64,000 nucleotides of DNA from Bartonella rochalimae ATCC BAA-1498 (lineage in GTDB: Bacteria > Pseudomonadota > Alphaproteobacteria > Rhizobiales > Rhizobiaceae). This document shows, in pieces, positions 19,151 through 28,703 of this stretch. The notes beneath the pieces were generated by a model. It was not told the origin of the DNA. It did no database searches and worked only from the letters and a program-made list of their open reading frames with translations. The stretch is taken from the NCBI RefSeq assembly GCF_000706645.1, contig NZ_KL407338.1:201405-265404 (forward strand), written 5' to 3'. The first letter of the stretch is position 1; every line of letters begins with the position of its first letter. Made by a program: the position numbers and the translations under genes.

Positions 19151-20099
19151 CAATCATTTCCTCTTCTTCATCAATAGGATTTGTAACTCGGATAGAAAAA
19201 CTTGTCCCAATTTTACCAAGGGAGCATTTATAAAGTGATTTATTGCCACTGCGTAACCTGATTTGTTTCGCAGCATTGGCAGGAAGGGGTAAAATCTGCC
19301 CTACTTTGAGGGTAGATAATTCATTTAAAGTCATTGACCCCTGTTGAATAAAAGCTTCAATGCGTACACGTGAACGACTGACTTCTTGTTTTAAACGTTT
19401 GGCCCAAAGGGGATCCGTTCGTTTTGCAGGAGCGCGGAGTGCACGTGTAACGGCTTCTTGGATAGGGCGATGGCAAGTGCGTGGCATTAAAATATTCACG
19501 TAGGTTTCCACTTCACCGCATTTCACTCCGAGAGTGCAGGAAAACATTTGTGATTGGTTAAATGTTTCCGCATTAAATTCTTGTGCTTTACATGTTTGTT
19601 TGAAGATTAAAAGTGATCCATCACCGATACCAAAAACACCATCTAACGCATAGGCTAACAATTTTCCAAAAGTTGCACCGACTTTGCTTTCTATCGGACT
19701 AAAAGGGCGTCCATTGCGATTTGTTACCATGGGTTCTGAAGCCCCAAAAAATACTTCTGTTGCTAGTTCTACGAGTGTTGCATCAAGAACAAAAATAACG
19801 TCATTTCCCCAACGATCGGAGTTGAAATAAACCAGAAGTGCTTCTGTTCCAATTGCTTGAGTAATCTGATCCGCTTTCAGTGTGTCAAGTGATTGTACAT
19901 CTGTCGTAAATTTTAAAGAGGTATAATTGCTTAAGCGCATACACAGATTACTTGCTGCATCACGGAAGACATATTGAAATGACATGAGGTCATCACTTGA
20001 TAGGCCAGCTGCACGTAAAATATGTTGGGTCAGCGCATCTTGTTTTTTATCTTCTTGCGCTTTTTCTTCGTTTTCTTGTTTTTCGATCGGTTCAGTCAT
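19131..20099 (-). CDS. fliM: Flagellar motor switch protein FliM
   Basis: C-ring protein; in other bacteria its N-terminal EIDALL-type peptide binds CheY-P, but no clear match is seen here. The N-terminus is instead an acidic, Gln/Lys-rich leader (MTEPIEKQENEEKAQEDKKQ), so direction control may differ. The middle domain (GRPFSPIESKVGATFGKLLA) and C-terminal SpoA domain (MTLNELSTLKVGQILPLPAN) support the call. 322 residues. Ends overlapping the next gene; begins 2 bases after motA stops. Confidence 0.93.
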   Translation of the reverse strand: MTEPIEKQENEEKAQEDKKQDALTQHILRAAGLSSDDLMSFQYVFRDAASNLCMRLSNYTSLKFTTDVQSLDTLKADQITQAIGTEALLVYFNSDRWGNDVIFVLDATLVELATEVFFGASEPMVTNRNGRPFSPIESKVGATFGKLLAYALDGVFGIGDGSLLIFKQTCKAQEFNAETFNQSQMFSCTLGVKCGEVETYVNILMPRTCHRPIQEAVTRALRAPAKRTDPLWAKRLKQEVSRSRVRIEAFIQQGSMTLNELSTLKVGQILPLPANAAKQIRLRSGNKSLYKCSLGKIGTSFSIRVTNPIDEEEEMIDELVHV

Positions 20100-20101
20100 A
20101 T

Positions 20102-20977
20102 TTAGGCGGCCTCTTTTTCACTACCTTGACTAGCGATTGCGTGTTGTTCCATAATATCAATTGTTGGACGGTCTTTTGCTGAGATGGTTTTACGACCGTA
20201 CTCGAGTGCTATTTGTGGCATTGCGCCGTTCATGTAAGCCAACAGTGTTTGTTTAACAACAATGTAAATGCGCACTTTTTTATTGCGTACCGTTTTTATT
20301 TTTGAGGCAAGAGGGCCAAAGATACCATAAGCGAAAAAAATACCAGCAAAGGTCCCTACAAGAGCAGCTCCAATTAAGTGTCCTAATACTTCTGGCGGTT
20401 CACTTATGGCTCCCATAGCTTTAACTACACCTAAAACAGCTGCAACAATTCCAAGAGCTGGAAGAGCATCAGCCATATTTTGCATTGCTTGATAGGGTTT
20501 TTGAGAATCGTATGAAATTGTATGAATTTCTTCATCCATTAAAGCTTCAATTTCAAAAGGGCGTGTATTTCCCATGACAATAAGACGGCAATAGTCACAA
20601 ATAAAATTGGTTAAAGATTCATCTTTTAAGATCAGAGGATATTGCTGGAAAAGCGCAGATTCTTTTGGATTGTCAACATGAGCTTCCATTTCAGATTTTG
20701 ATTTTGAACGCATTTCCCGCATAAGAACATAGAGTAAACCCAATAGTGATAAAAAATCTTTTTGTTTTGGAACAGCATCTTTCATTGCTTCTATCGTTGC
20801 TTGCAATGTGTCTTTAATAGCGGGAATAGGGTTGGAAACAATAAATGTTCCAATAGCTGAGCCTAAAATGATAACAAATTCCCATGGTTGTACTAAAACA
20901 TCAAGATGACCTCCCATAGCGACATAACCGCCAAGTATGCATCCAAAAATAATTATTAATCCTATAATAACACCCAA
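20102..20977 (-). CDS. motA: Flagellar stator protein MotA
   Basis: Inner-membrane proton-channel subunit that drives rotation with MotB. 291 residues with four membrane helices: helix 1 at the start ([20 protein letters not shown]), helix 2 [16 protein letters not shown], a large cytoplasmic loop with conserved charges ([20 protein letters not shown]), then [20 protein letters not shown] and [20 protein letters not shown]. First gene of the leftward block. Its partner motB lies 22 kb away in the fliF block, a separation usual in Rhizobiales. Confidence 0.97.
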   Translation of the reverse strand: MGVIIGLIIIFGCILGGYVAMGGHLDVLVQPWEFVIILGSAIGTFIVSNPIPAIKDTLQATIEAMKDAVPKQKDFLSLLGLLYVLMREMRSKSKSEMEAHVDNPKESALFQQYPLILKDESLTNFICDYCRLIVMGNTRPFEIEALMDEEIHTISYDSQKPYQAMQNMADALPALGIVAAVLGVVKAMGAISEPPEVLGHLIGAALVGTFAGIFFAYGIFGPLASKIKTVRNKKVRIYIVVKQTLLAYMNGAMPQIALEYGRKTISAKDRPTIDIMEQHAIASQGSEKEAA

Positions 20978-21131
20978 GGCTGTGAGCTCCTTATTTTTAA
21001 TTTTTGTGGAGAAATAAATGTCTATGCTTGTGTAAAACTTACCATTTATTTTCTTAATATTGTATAAAAGTATTACAATATTTTATAAAAGTGTTAAGAG
21101 ATATAATAATTTAAAAATAAAAAGCATTTTA

Positions 21132-21160
21132 TCTATTAATAAAGACTTGTGAAATATTTC
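21132..21160 (-). promoter_or_regulatory. Candidate flagellar element before motA
   Basis: On the reverse strand TTTCACAAGTCTTTATTAAT lies about 160-180 bases before motA and partly matches the flhA and fliF upstream sequences. The match is weaker than that pair, so confidence is low. Confidence 0.2.
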
Positions 21161-21245
21161 TTACGTTAATAATAAAGTGGTTTTATCATAAGCTTTAGGC
21201 AAGTTTTATGCTTTAAATTGGGGCTTGTGTAGAGAGGGGTTTCCT

Positions 21246-22046
21246 GTGATTAGCACATATACGAGTTATAGAAGTACAATTGATAATATGAAGCAAACGT
21301 TTGATAGGCTTTTTCAAAAGCCACAAGTCAAACGTGAGACAGACTATTATGTTAAGCATATTATTGGTGTGAAGTCGGTTGATGATTTTTTGGCAAATGA
21401 TAAAATCTATAATTATGCTATGAAAGCTTATGGATTGGAAGATATGATTTTTGCTAAAGGCATGATTCGTAAGGTTCTTTCAGATCCTGAGTATGCATCT
21501 CAATTAGTAGATAAGCGTTATCAGCAATTTGCAGAGGCATTTAATTTTAGCAAATATGGTGAGAAAGCGACACAAAGAGAGAGTGCAAAAACGGTCACCG
21601 TGAATAAATATATGCAACAAACATTAGAAGTTGAAGTAGGCGAAGTTAATGAGGGGACACGTCTTGCTTTGTATTTCACTCGGACTATCGGAGGAATGGT
21701 GCAGAATAATGTTCTGACAGAAAAAAATTGGGCTTATCAGATTTTGAGCGATAAGGCTTTATCGGCTGTTATTTTTAAGGCCTTCAATATTTCTGAGAAT
21801 GTGCTTACGTCGCCAATTGAAGTGCAAAAATCTTTGTTAGAGTCGCGTATGTCACTTAAGGATTTACAAGATCCAAAGAAGTTAGAACACCTCATTGCAA
21901 AATTTTCTGCTATGTATGATGTACAAAATCAAACAGTTGTTAATCCTGCTTTAATGATTTTGCAAGGATCAAATGTAGGTAGAGGTTTAGCTTTTTCAAA
22001 TGAAACAATAATGGCTTTACAATCTTTCAAACAGGGTGGTCTGTAA
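21246..22046 (+). CDS. DUF1217 flagellar protein
   Basis: 266 residues of helical soluble sequence: STYTSYRSTIDNMKQTFDRL, SVDDFLANDKIYNYAMKAYG, MIRKVLSDPEYASQLVDKRY and FSKYGEKATQ. This matches DUF1217, a family confined largely to alphaproteobacterial flagellar loci and of unknown mechanism. The GTG at 21246 is chosen because AGAGGGG sits about 6 bases before it; a TTG at 21225 would include the ribosome binding site in the coding region. Begins the flgF-fliI block, divergent from motA. Confidence 0.88.
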   Translation: MISTYTSYRSTIDNMKQTFDRLFQKPQVKRETDYYVKHIIGVKSVDDFLANDKIYNYAMKAYGLEDMIFAKGMIRKVLSDPEYASQLVDKRYQQFAEAFNFSKYGEKATQRESAKTVTVNKYMQQTLEVEVGEVNEGTRLALYFTRTIGGMVQNNVLTEKNWAYQILSDKALSAVIFKAFNISENVLTSPIEVQKSLLESRMSLKDLQDPKKLEHLIAKFSAMYDVQNQTVVNPALMILQGSNVGRGLAFSNETIMALQSFKQGGL

Positions 22047-22081
22047 GTAAGTATTGATAAGATTCAGAAGGGACTAGGTAT

Positions 22082-22816
22082 ATGCAAAATCCGATTTATG
22101 TGGGTGTTTCAGGCCAAATTGGCTTGGAACGGCGGATGGAGACTATTGCGCAAAATATGGCAAATGTGAATACACCAGGTTTTCAAGCGGGTGGTATGAA
22201 GTTTGATACATTATTGTCTTCCGTTGCACATGAACAGGGTGATCGTGTGTTTTTCACAAGTGCTGGCAAGGGATATATTTCCACTGATCGTGGTTCTTTG
22301 GTAGAGACGGGTAATGCGCTTGATATTGCTGTAGTAGGCGATTCCTATTTTTCTATGCAAGCATCTTTCGGACAAGTGTATACTCGTGATGGACGAATGA
22401 TTATGACTCCGGAAGGGGGATTGGTTTCTGTAACAGGGTTACCTTTTTTAGATGAGGGAGGGGCACCAATTCAGCTTAATCCAGCAGGGGGGACACCACG
22501 TATTGTAGCTGATGGAAGTATCTATCAAGATAATGCATTCGTTGGGAAAATTGGTTTATTTCAATTTCAGCCAGGTACCCAGTTGCGTTATGGACCGAAT
22601 TCTTCTGTGATACCTGATAAAGCAGCTTTTCAATCAGAAGGGGGAAGCGGTGATACTGTTGTGCAAGGGTATATTGAAAGTTCGAATGTGAATGGTGTGA
22701 TAGAGATGACTCGCCTTATTGAAGTAAGCCGTGCTTTTGAACGTGTTGAATCAATGCTTCGTCAGCAAGAAGAAATGCGTTCTAAATCTATTCAAATTTT
22801 GAGTGGAAAAGTATAA
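22082..22816 (+). CDS. flgF: Flagellar basal-body rod protein FlgF
   Basis: Proximal rod subunit. 244 residues. N-terminal rod signature RMETIAQNMANVNTPGFQAG, internal GNALDIAVVGDSYFSM, and the C-terminal helix GVIEMTRLIEVSRAFERVES shared by rod/hook axial proteins. No signal peptide, as expected for a type III substrate. Called FlgF rather than FlgG because flgG is clear at 26219 and this gene precedes fliI as in Rhizobiales. Confidence 0.94.
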   Translation: MQNPIYVGVSGQIGLERRMETIAQNMANVNTPGFQAGGMKFDTLLSSVAHEQGDRVFFTSAGKGYISTDRGSLVETGNALDIAVVGDSYFSMQASFGQVYTRDGRMIMTPEGGLVSVTGLPFLDEGGAPIQLNPAGGTPRIVADGSIYQDNAFVGKIGLFQFQPGTQLRYGPNSSVIPDKAAFQSEGGSGDTVVQGYIESSNVNGVIEMTRLIEVSRAFERVESMLRQQEEMRSKSIQILSGKV

Positions 22817-22853
22817 ATATTTGATCATAGAGGCTTTGTATTGAAGAGTATGT

Positions 22854-24386
22854 ATGATGCTAGAGAGTGAAAATAATTTTATGCCAGAAGTTGTTTTAGT
22901 TAATGCTACGCCAACAACTGATTCAGTTATAAATTCTTCTCTTGCTGATGCAAAAGATACTGATATTCATGCTGAGGAATCAGATGATACGGTAAATCTT
23001 CTCAAAGATGTAACAAATGCTGATTCAAATACTGACATAATTGAGACACCTCCTTCTCCTACTGCTTTAAATCGATTGCTTGATTTTGCAAAACACAAAA
23101 ACGATCATTATTCTCACCTTGTGAGTCAAGGTGGTGTTATTAGCGATGTAGCACGAGGGACATTAGTTGCACGTGGTTTATCACAGTCTGTCTTATTAGG
23201 TGATACAGTATCCGTTGAGTGTGAGTCACAGTTTCTACGAGGTGAAATTATTCGTGTTAATGAAGAAAGCGTTTTAATTAAACCTTATGATGAAACTGTC
23301 GTTCCTATGCTTTCTGCTTCTGTTTTTCCAAAAGGTCCTCTTTTTGTTGCTCCAGATCGTTCTTGGTGTGGACGAATTGTTAATGCTTTTGGAGAGGCTA
23401 TTGATGGCAAGGGAGGATTATCTTCTGGGCCACGAAATATGGCAATTGAGACCTATGCACCTCCAGCACTGAAACGTGCGCGTGTGGGTGCAGGATTACG
23501 CACGGGCATTAAGGTTATTGATATTTTCACGCCCCTTTGCTTTGGGCAGCGCATTGGGGTTTTTTCTGGTTCTGGGGTAGGGAAATCGACTCTTTTGTCT
23601 ATGATGATGCAAGCTGATCATTTTGATACGGTTGTTTTAGCGCTTACAGGAGAGCGTGGCCGTGAAGTGCGTGATATGCTTGATGATGTATTACACGATA
23701 AATTACACAAATTGATTGGAGTGATCGCAACGGGTGATGAAAGTCCGATGATGCGCCGTTTAGCCCCAATTATGGCGACAACAATTGCTGAATATTTTTC
23801 TTCTTTAGGAGATAATGTTTTGCTTGTTGTCGATTCTGTTACGCGCTATGCGTTAGCAACTCGAGAAATTGCTATTACTGCTCATGAGCCACCTGTTTCA
23901 CGTGGATTTCCTCCACGCGTTTTTAGTGAATTGCCTCGTTTATTGGAACGTGCAGGTCCCGGCAGGGAAGGAAAAGGATCTATTACGGGTGTTTATGCAG
24001 TATTGGTTGATGGTGATGACCATAATGATCCCATTGCTGATACTATTCGTGGGATTTTGGATGGTCATATTGTTCTTGATCGTGCCATTGCTGCACAGGG
24101 AAGATTTCCTGCCGTTGATATCCTTTCTTCTATTTCACGTTTGGCATCTCATAACTGGACCCCTGAACAATGTACATTGGTTAAAAATTTGAAAGAGATG
24201 ATTTTTCGCTACGAAGAAACACGTGATTTACGCGCTATGGGTGCTTATCGTCCAGGGACAGACCATGTTCTTGATCAAGCAGTTTTTTTAGTCCCATCTA
24301 TTTATGCTGCAATGAAGCAAAGTCCCGATATGGCACTTATCAGTGATCCCTATGAAGAATTAGCTAAGTTATTGAAAAGTCAGTAA
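22854..24386 (+). CDS. fliI: Flagellum-specific ATPase FliI
   Basis: ATPase of the flagellar type III export apparatus. Walker A IGVFSGSGVGKSTLL, GERGREVRDMLDD, Walker B NVLLVVDSVTRYALATREIA and the family signature RGFPPRVFSELPRLLERAGP are intact. At 510 residues it is longer than the usual 440-470: the first 65 or so residues are an acidic, Asp/Ser-rich leader (ADAKDTDIHAEESDDTVNLL) before the conserved N-terminal barrel. Starts at ATG 22854; 22857 is also possible. Confidence 0.97.
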   Translation: MMLESENNFMPEVVLVNATPTTDSVINSSLADAKDTDIHAEESDDTVNLLKDVTNADSNTDIIETPPSPTALNRLLDFAKHKNDHYSHLVSQGGVISDVARGTLVARGLSQSVLLGDTVSVECESQFLRGEIIRVNEESVLIKPYDETVVPMLSASVFPKGPLFVAPDRSWCGRIVNAFGEAIDGKGGLSSGPRNMAIETYAPPALKRARVGAGLRTGIKVIDIFTPLCFGQRIGVFSGSGVGKSTLLSMMMQADHFDTVVLALTGERGREVRDMLDDVLHDKLHKLIGVIATGDESPMMRRLAPIMATTIAEYFSSLGDNVLLVVDSVTRYALATREIAITAHEPPVSRGFPPRVFSELPRLLERAGPGREGKGSITGVYAVLVDGDDHNDPIADTIRGILDGHIVLDRAIAAQGRFPAVDILSSISRLASHNWTPEQCTLVKNLKEMIFRYEETRDLRAMGAYRPGTDHVLDQAVFLVPSIYAAMKQSPDMALISDPYEELAKLLKSQ

Positions 24387-24659
24387 TAGTTGCTAGCGGT
24401 AAAAGGGAGAATTATTTTTCAAGAGATTACATTTTGTTGTGTACAGGCTTGTGTTTGGTTAGTATTTTTTCTTTTCATGGTTTATGATGTATTTAGAGAA
24501 GTTTGAAAGAGGCAACATAGGGTGTTTAGAAAGCTTGATCGGTTTTCTATAAATCTAATAAATTAAGAGTATGTTTGCAAAGTTCTATGTGAATCTGTTG
24601 ATAGAAAAAGGAATACTGTTTGAAAAGATTTCTCTCCCATTGCTGATAAACCGTATAGA
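24387..24659. other. Spacer after fliI
   Basis: No gene recognised. A 30-codon open frame from ATG 24572 is judged to be chance. The decayed leftward ORF starts right after this stretch. Confidence 0.35.
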
Positions 24660-24955
24660 TTAATTTTGAGTTAAGCCTTCATAAACAAGATAAGTTTTTT
24701 CTTGGTTGAGTTGTGAAAATTTCTTCTTATCAAAGAAATGAAGGGTAGCATCGCGATGATTAAGTGTGATGCGTATATTGTTTATCAAATCAGGAAGTTA
24801 ATTCATTCATGGCAGTTAATATTTTGTTATTATGATTGATAAAAGTAAGGTGTTGTAAAGACATCTATAGTGCGGGGCTGGGTATGATTTCATTTTCTTG
24901 TAGATTTAAAATGCGAAAGCAAGTCTCGCACAAGTTTTCTTTATTATGATGATTT
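24660..24955 (-). pseudogene. Decayed or frameshifted leftward ORF between fliI and flgB
   Basis: Reading leftward: LCETCFRILNLQENEIIPSP then a stop, MSLQHLTFINHNNKILTAMN, a stop with an apparent frameshift at about 24792-24806, then LINNIRITLNHRDATLHFFD and KKKFSQLNQEKTYLVYEGLT before a final stop at 24660. The segments have good amino-acid composition but are broken by two interruptions, so a degraded gene is more likely than a functional one. No family is recognised. The opposite orientation to the flanking flagellar genes is odd. Confidence 0.35.
24924..24950 (+). promoter_or_regulatory. Candidate flagellar element before flgB
   Basis: GCACAAGTTTTCTTTATTAT, 27-50 bases before flgB, resembles the fliF upstream sequence (CGCAAGTTTTGTTTTTTATG). 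By-eye match; position relative to the start differs from that at fliF. Confidence 0.3.
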
Positions 24956-24976
24956 GAAGTAAAAAGGGTAAGAATT

Positions 24977-25363
24977 ATGGATTCGGTTAATTTTTTTGAG
25001 ATGGCAAATAAACAAGCAAATTGGTTATCTGTTCGCCAAAAGGCAATTGCGAGTAATGTCGCGAATGCAAATACACCGGGGTATAAAGCCCGTGATGTAG
25101 AGGACTTTACAGCCGTTTTACAAAATAAAACGATTTCTATGGCTGTGACGAATGTTCATCATATGGATATAACCGAAAATGGTATGGAAACGCATATTAT
25201 CCGCCCTGAAAATGTTATGGAAGTTACGCATTCAGGTAATGATGTCAATTTAGAAGAAGAAATGCGTAAAGGAGGGGATGTTAGTCGCGAAATATCTCTT
25301 AATACTGCTATTGTAAAAGCTTTTCATCGAATGACAATGGCAACAGTTAGAGGAGGAGCTTAA
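24977..25363 (+). CDS. flgB: Flagellar basal-body rod protein FlgB
   Basis: Proximal rod subunit, 128 residues. The rod-family motif RQKAIASNVANANTPGYKAR is near the N-terminus, GNDVNLEEEMRKGG in the C-terminal part, and the final helix SLNTAIVKAFHRMTMATVRG is typical. First gene of the rod-ring operon flgB-flgC-fliE-flgG-flgA-flgI-motE-flgH-fliL-fliP. flgC starts 2 bases after the stop. Confidence 0.96.
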   Translation: MDSVNFFEMANKQANWLSVRQKAIASNVANANTPGYKARDVEDFTAVLQNKTISMAVTNVHHMDITENGMETHIIRPENVMEVTHSGNDVNLEEEMRKGGDVSREISLNTAIVKAFHRMTMATVRGGA

Positions 25364-25365
25364 AG

Positions 25366-25782
25366 ATGTCTGATCGTCTTATTGCAGCAGAACAAATTGC
25401 TACAACCGGTTTGAGTGCTCAGTCAACACGTTTGCGTGTTATTGCTGAAAATTTAGCCAATGCGAATTCAACGGGAAAATCTCCAGGTGCTCGACCTTAT
25501 CAGCGCAAAACAGTGAGCTTTGAAGCGACGCTTAATCCTTACCTTGATGCACAAGGTGTACATGTAACACGGATTAGCACTGATAAAGCGCCTTTTATTA
25601 TGCGTTATGAACCAGGTCATTTGGCTGCTGATAGTAATGGTTATGTGAAATATCCTAATGTGAATTCGATTATAGAAATGGCAGATATGCGTGAAGCAAA
25701 TCGCTCATATGAAGCAAATTTACAAGTAATTCGCCAAGCACGCGATTTAATCTCACAAACGATTGATTTATTAAAAGGATAA
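25366..25782 (+). CDS. flgC: Flagellar basal-body rod protein FlgC
   Basis: Rod subunit of 138 residues with RLRVIAENLANANSTGKSPG at the N-terminus, VKYPNVNSIIEMADMREANR in the C-terminal half and the closing helix ANLQVIRQARDLISQTIDLL. AGAGGAGGA within the end of flgB serves as ribosome binding site, so the two are tightly coupled. Confidence 0.97.
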   Translation: MSDRLIAAEQIATTGLSAQSTRLRVIAENLANANSTGKSPGARPYQRKTVSFEATLNPYLDAQGVHVTRISTDKAPFIMRYEPGHLAADSNGYVKYPNVNSIIEMADMREANRSYEANLQVIRQARDLISQTIDLLKG

Positions 25783-25839
25783 GCTGTTTTATCACCTTAA
25801 TTAATAGGTTTTATTTTGAATTTTGTAGGAGCATATAAA

Positions 25840-26178
25840 ATGATTGAAGCATTTACTTCTGTTGTATCACACAATACCCTTGATTCTTTGGGGCAAGCCA
25901 GCAAACAAATGAGTAGTCTTAATGGGCAGCAAATCTTGTCTGGTGTAGTAGGAAACAATGTCAGTTTTGATCAGGTTTTATCTGAGGTTGTAGAAGTTGT
26001 TGGTACAAAATTACAAACAGCAGAAAGTCTTTCCATAGATAGAATCTCTGGAAGTGATGTTGGTGTGCGCGAAGTTGTAAATTCGGTAATGGAAGCTGAA
26101 CGGTCTTTAAGTACAGCTATTGCTCTCCGTGACAAGCTTGTACAAGCATATCTTGAAGTAAGTCGGATGCAAATTTAG
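25840..26178 (+). CDS. fliE: Flagellar hook-basal body complex protein FliE
   Basis: Links the MS ring to the rod. 112 residues; VSFDQVLSEVVEVVGTKLQT and the conserved C-terminus AVALRDKLVQAYLEVSRMQI-like segment (read here as TAIALRDKLVQAYLEVSRMQ) match FliE. The ATG at 25840 is preferred since TAGGAG lies 8 bases upstream; a TTG at 25816 would swallow that site. Confidence 0.95.
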   Translation: MIEAFTSVVSHNTLDSLGQASKQMSSLNGQQILSGVVGNNVSFDQVLSEVVEVVGTKLQTAESLSIDRISGSDVGVREVVNSVMEAERSLSTAIALRDKLVQAYLEVSRMQI

Positions 26179-26218
26179 CATGAGCACGATAGTGTTTAGA
26201 AAAGTATAGGAAAAAATT

Positions 26219-27013
26219 ATGGTCATGAAATCACTGTCAATTGCGGCAACAGGTATGGCTGCCCAGCAAACTAATCTTGATGTTATTGCTAATAATATGG
26301 CGAATATTAACACGACGGGTTTCAAGCGTGGGCGTGCAGAATTTGCAGATTTGATGTATGTTGCAGATCGTGCAGTTGGTGTTCCTAATATGCTTAATCA
26401 AGCTGTTATACCTGAAGGAGCAATGATTGGGATGGGTGTGCGTACTGCTGCTGTTCGTACGATTAATACCCAGGGGGCTTTTGTGCAAACTGGTAATGCC
26501 TTAGATCTCGCTATTAATGGAAATGGTTGGTTTGAAATACAAGATCCCAATGGCAATGTTTTTTATACTCGTTCAGGTGCTTTTAATTTAAGTGAAACAG
26601 GGCAGATAGTAACATTGGAGGGCAATTTAGTGCAGCCTGTTATTACTATTCCTATAGGGAGCAAAAATGTCACAGTCAGCCCTGATGGGACAGTTTATTA
26701 TCAAACGGATACAGATCCTAATGCTGTGGAAGCGGGACGGTTTCGTTTAGTTAATTTTGTCAATGAGGTTGGTCTAGAGCCAATAGGGGATAATCTTTTC
26801 CGTGAGACGCAAGCTTCTGGTGCACCGGTTCCAGGAGATCCAAAGGAGGATGGATATGGCAGCATTATGCAAGCAATGCTTGAAGCTTCTAATGTTGATC
26901 CAGTCAAAGAAATGACAGAGCTTATTGCAGCACAGCGTTCTTATGAAATGAATTCTAAAGTAATTCAAGCATCAGATGAAATGGCAGCAGTTGTTTCTAA
27001 AAATCTGAGGTAA
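26219..27013 (+). CDS. flgG: Flagellar distal rod protein FlgG
   Basis: Distal rod subunit, 264 residues, the usual FlgG length. MKSLSIAATGMAAQQTNLDV then IANNMANINTTGFKRGRAEF at the N-terminus, GNALDLAINGNGWFEIQDPN in the middle, and the C-terminal SNVDPVKEMTELIAAQRSYE. A second in-frame ATG at 26225 may be the real start. FlgA follows 5 bases downstream. Confidence 0.97.
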   Translation: MVMKSLSIAATGMAAQQTNLDVIANNMANINTTGFKRGRAEFADLMYVADRAVGVPNMLNQAVIPEGAMIGMGVRTAAVRTINTQGAFVQTGNALDLAINGNGWFEIQDPNGNVFYTRSGAFNLSETGQIVTLEGNLVQPVITIPIGSKNVTVSPDGTVYYQTDTDPNAVEAGRFRLVNFVNEVGLEPIGDNLFRETQASGAPVPGDPKEDGYGSIMQAMLEASNVDPVKEMTELIAAQRSYEMNSKVIQASDEMAAVVSKNLR

Positions 27014-27018
27014 ATGGT

Positions 27019-27477
27019 ATGAAAAATTTTTCGCTTTTTCTCATAAGTTTTTTTCTCTCGTTTTTTTTATTAACAGCAGCTTATGCTGATCGGATTGGTT
27101 TTCTGGTTCCTGATAAGTCTATTTATGCTGGTCAACGTGTAAGTGATATGGGTTTAAGCGAAAAGCATTTTTTTATTAAATCTGATGCAGCCTCCTTGTA
27201 TGTGACGGATATGAAACAAATTCTTCACAAAGTAGCAAAACGTACCTTAACAGCAGGTCGGCCTATTCCTCTTTCTTCTTTAGGAGATCCAGTTTTGGTC
27301 GAGCGTGGTCAGGCAACAAAGTTGATTTTCCAAACACATAATTTGCAAATTACAGCTCTAGGAGTTGTTTTACAGTCGGGATCTTCTGGTGATGTCATTC
27401 GTGTTCGCAATTCCGATTCAGGGCGTGTGGTTACGGGAACCGTTTTGCAAAATGGTGATGTAAGAGTAGGTTTTTAA
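27019..27477 (+). CDS. flgA: Flagellar P-ring chaperone FlgA
   Basis: Periplasmic chaperone for P-ring assembly by FlgI. 152 residues with an N-terminal signal peptide (FSLFLISFFLSFFLLTAAYA), then the SAF-type domain: TLTAGRPIPLSSLGDPVLVE, and the C-terminal LGVVLQSGSSGDVIRVRNSD. Shorter than enterobacterial FlgA (about 220) but normal for Rhizobiales. The stop overlaps the flgI ATG by one base. Confidence 0.94.
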   Translation: MKNFSLFLISFFLSFFLLTAAYADRIGFLVPDKSIYAGQRVSDMGLSEKHFFIKSDAASLYVTDMKQILHKVAKRTLTAGRPIPLSSLGDPVLVERGQATKLIFQTHNLQITALGVVLQSGSSGDVIRVRNSDSGRVVTGTVLQNGDVRVGF

Positions 27478-28703
27478 TGATTATGCGTTTTTTTGCTTGT
27501 TTCTTGTCTTTTTGGATTCTCTTTATTCCAGCATTTGCAGATGAAGGCGGGAAAAATGTTGAACAATATAACTCTACAGTGGAAGCTGATGCTGCCTGGT
27601 TGGGGTCGGGCGGTCATCCTGCACAAATGCATTATTCAGATTTAGCGCGTTCGAGTGCAGTAGCTCGTTTAAAAGATATTGCGATTATCCAAGGTGTTCG
27701 TTCTAATCAATTAGTGGGTTATGGTTTGGTGATTGGTTTAAATGGTACTGGTGACTCTTTACGAAACGCACCTTTTACAGAACAATCTATGCGAGCTATG
27801 CTGGATAATTTAGGAATTAGCCCTCCTGCGGGTGCATCGCGTGTTAATAATATAGCTGCTGTTATTGTAACTGCTGAAATGATGCCTTTTGCAACTCCAG
27901 GATCACGGATTGATGTAACGGTTTCTTCTTTGGGGGATGCAACATCTTTACAAGGGGGCACATTAGTGATGACACCGCTCCTTGGAGCAGATGGTAAAAC
28001 TTATGCGGTGGCACAAGGCAATATGGTTATTTCCGGTTTTGGGGCTAAGGGAGCTGCAGAAAGTGTAACTCAAGGTGTGCCTACATCGGGTCGTATTCCA
28101 AATGGTGCACTTGTAGAACGCAAGATTGATGGAAATTTCAACCATAGTAACGAGATTATTATAGAGTTACGGAATTCGGATTTTTCGACAGCAGTCCGTA
28201 TGTCTGATCTCATTAATATTTTTGCTAATAAGCGTTATAAACAAAGTGTTGCTAGAGAGCGTGATGCGAAAACTATTGTTTTAAACAAACCGCGTAATAT
28301 TTCAATCGCACGCTTTATTGCTGACATTGAAGGATTACCTATTCCTACTGATGAGGTGGCGCGTGTAGTTGTTGATGAACGTACAGGAACTGTTGTTATT
28401 GGTGAAAAAGTACGTGTTTCACGTGTTGCTATTTCACATGGTAGCTTAACAGTACGTGTGACGGAGGAACCGAGTGTTTCACAGCCTAATCCTTTTAGTG
28501 AAACAGGTGATACAATTGTGGTTCCGAGAACATCAATTGATGTTGATCAGCCACTCTCTAATATTGGTATTTTGAATGGCGTCGATTTAGATAGTCTTGT
28601 TAAAGGGTTAAATCAAATTGGTGTCAAACCAACAGCAATTATAGCAGTTCTGCAGGCAATTAAAACCTCAGGTGCTCTTCATGCGGAGCTTGTTGTCCAA
28701 TGA
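27477..28703 (+). CDS. flgI: Flagellar P-ring protein FlgI
   Basis: Forms the periplasmic P ring around the rod. 408 residues with signal peptide MRFFACFLSFWILFIPAFAD, then ARLKDIAIIQGVRSNQLVGY, GLVIGLNGTGDSLRNAPFTE and the rest of the conserved family, ending IAVLQAIKTSGALHAELVVQ. Translationally coupled on both sides: the start overlaps flgA and the stop overlaps motE (ATGA). Confidence 0.97.
   Translation: MIMRFFACFLSFWILFIPAFADEGGKNVEQYNSTVEADAAWLGSGGHPAQMHYSDLARSSAVARLKDIAIIQGVRSNQLVGYGLVIGLNGTGDSLRNAPFTEQSMRAMLDNLGISPPAGASRVNNIAAVIVTAEMMPFATPGSRIDVTVSSLGDATSLQGGTLVMTPLLGADGKTYAVAQGNMVISGFGAKGAAESVTQGVPTSGRIPNGALVERKIDGNFNHSNEIIIELRNSDFSTAVRMSDLINIFANKRYKQSVARERDAKTIVLNKPRNISIARFIADIEGLPIPTDEVARVVVDERTGTVVIGEKVRVSRVAISHGSLTVRVTEEPSVSQPNPFSETGDTIVVPRTSIDVDQPLSNIGILNGVDLDSLVKGLNQIGVKPTAIIAVLQAIKTSGALHAELVVQ

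Noticed and set aside
24572-24664. 30-codon ORF after fliI
   Set aside because: No ribosome binding site; length expected by chance.
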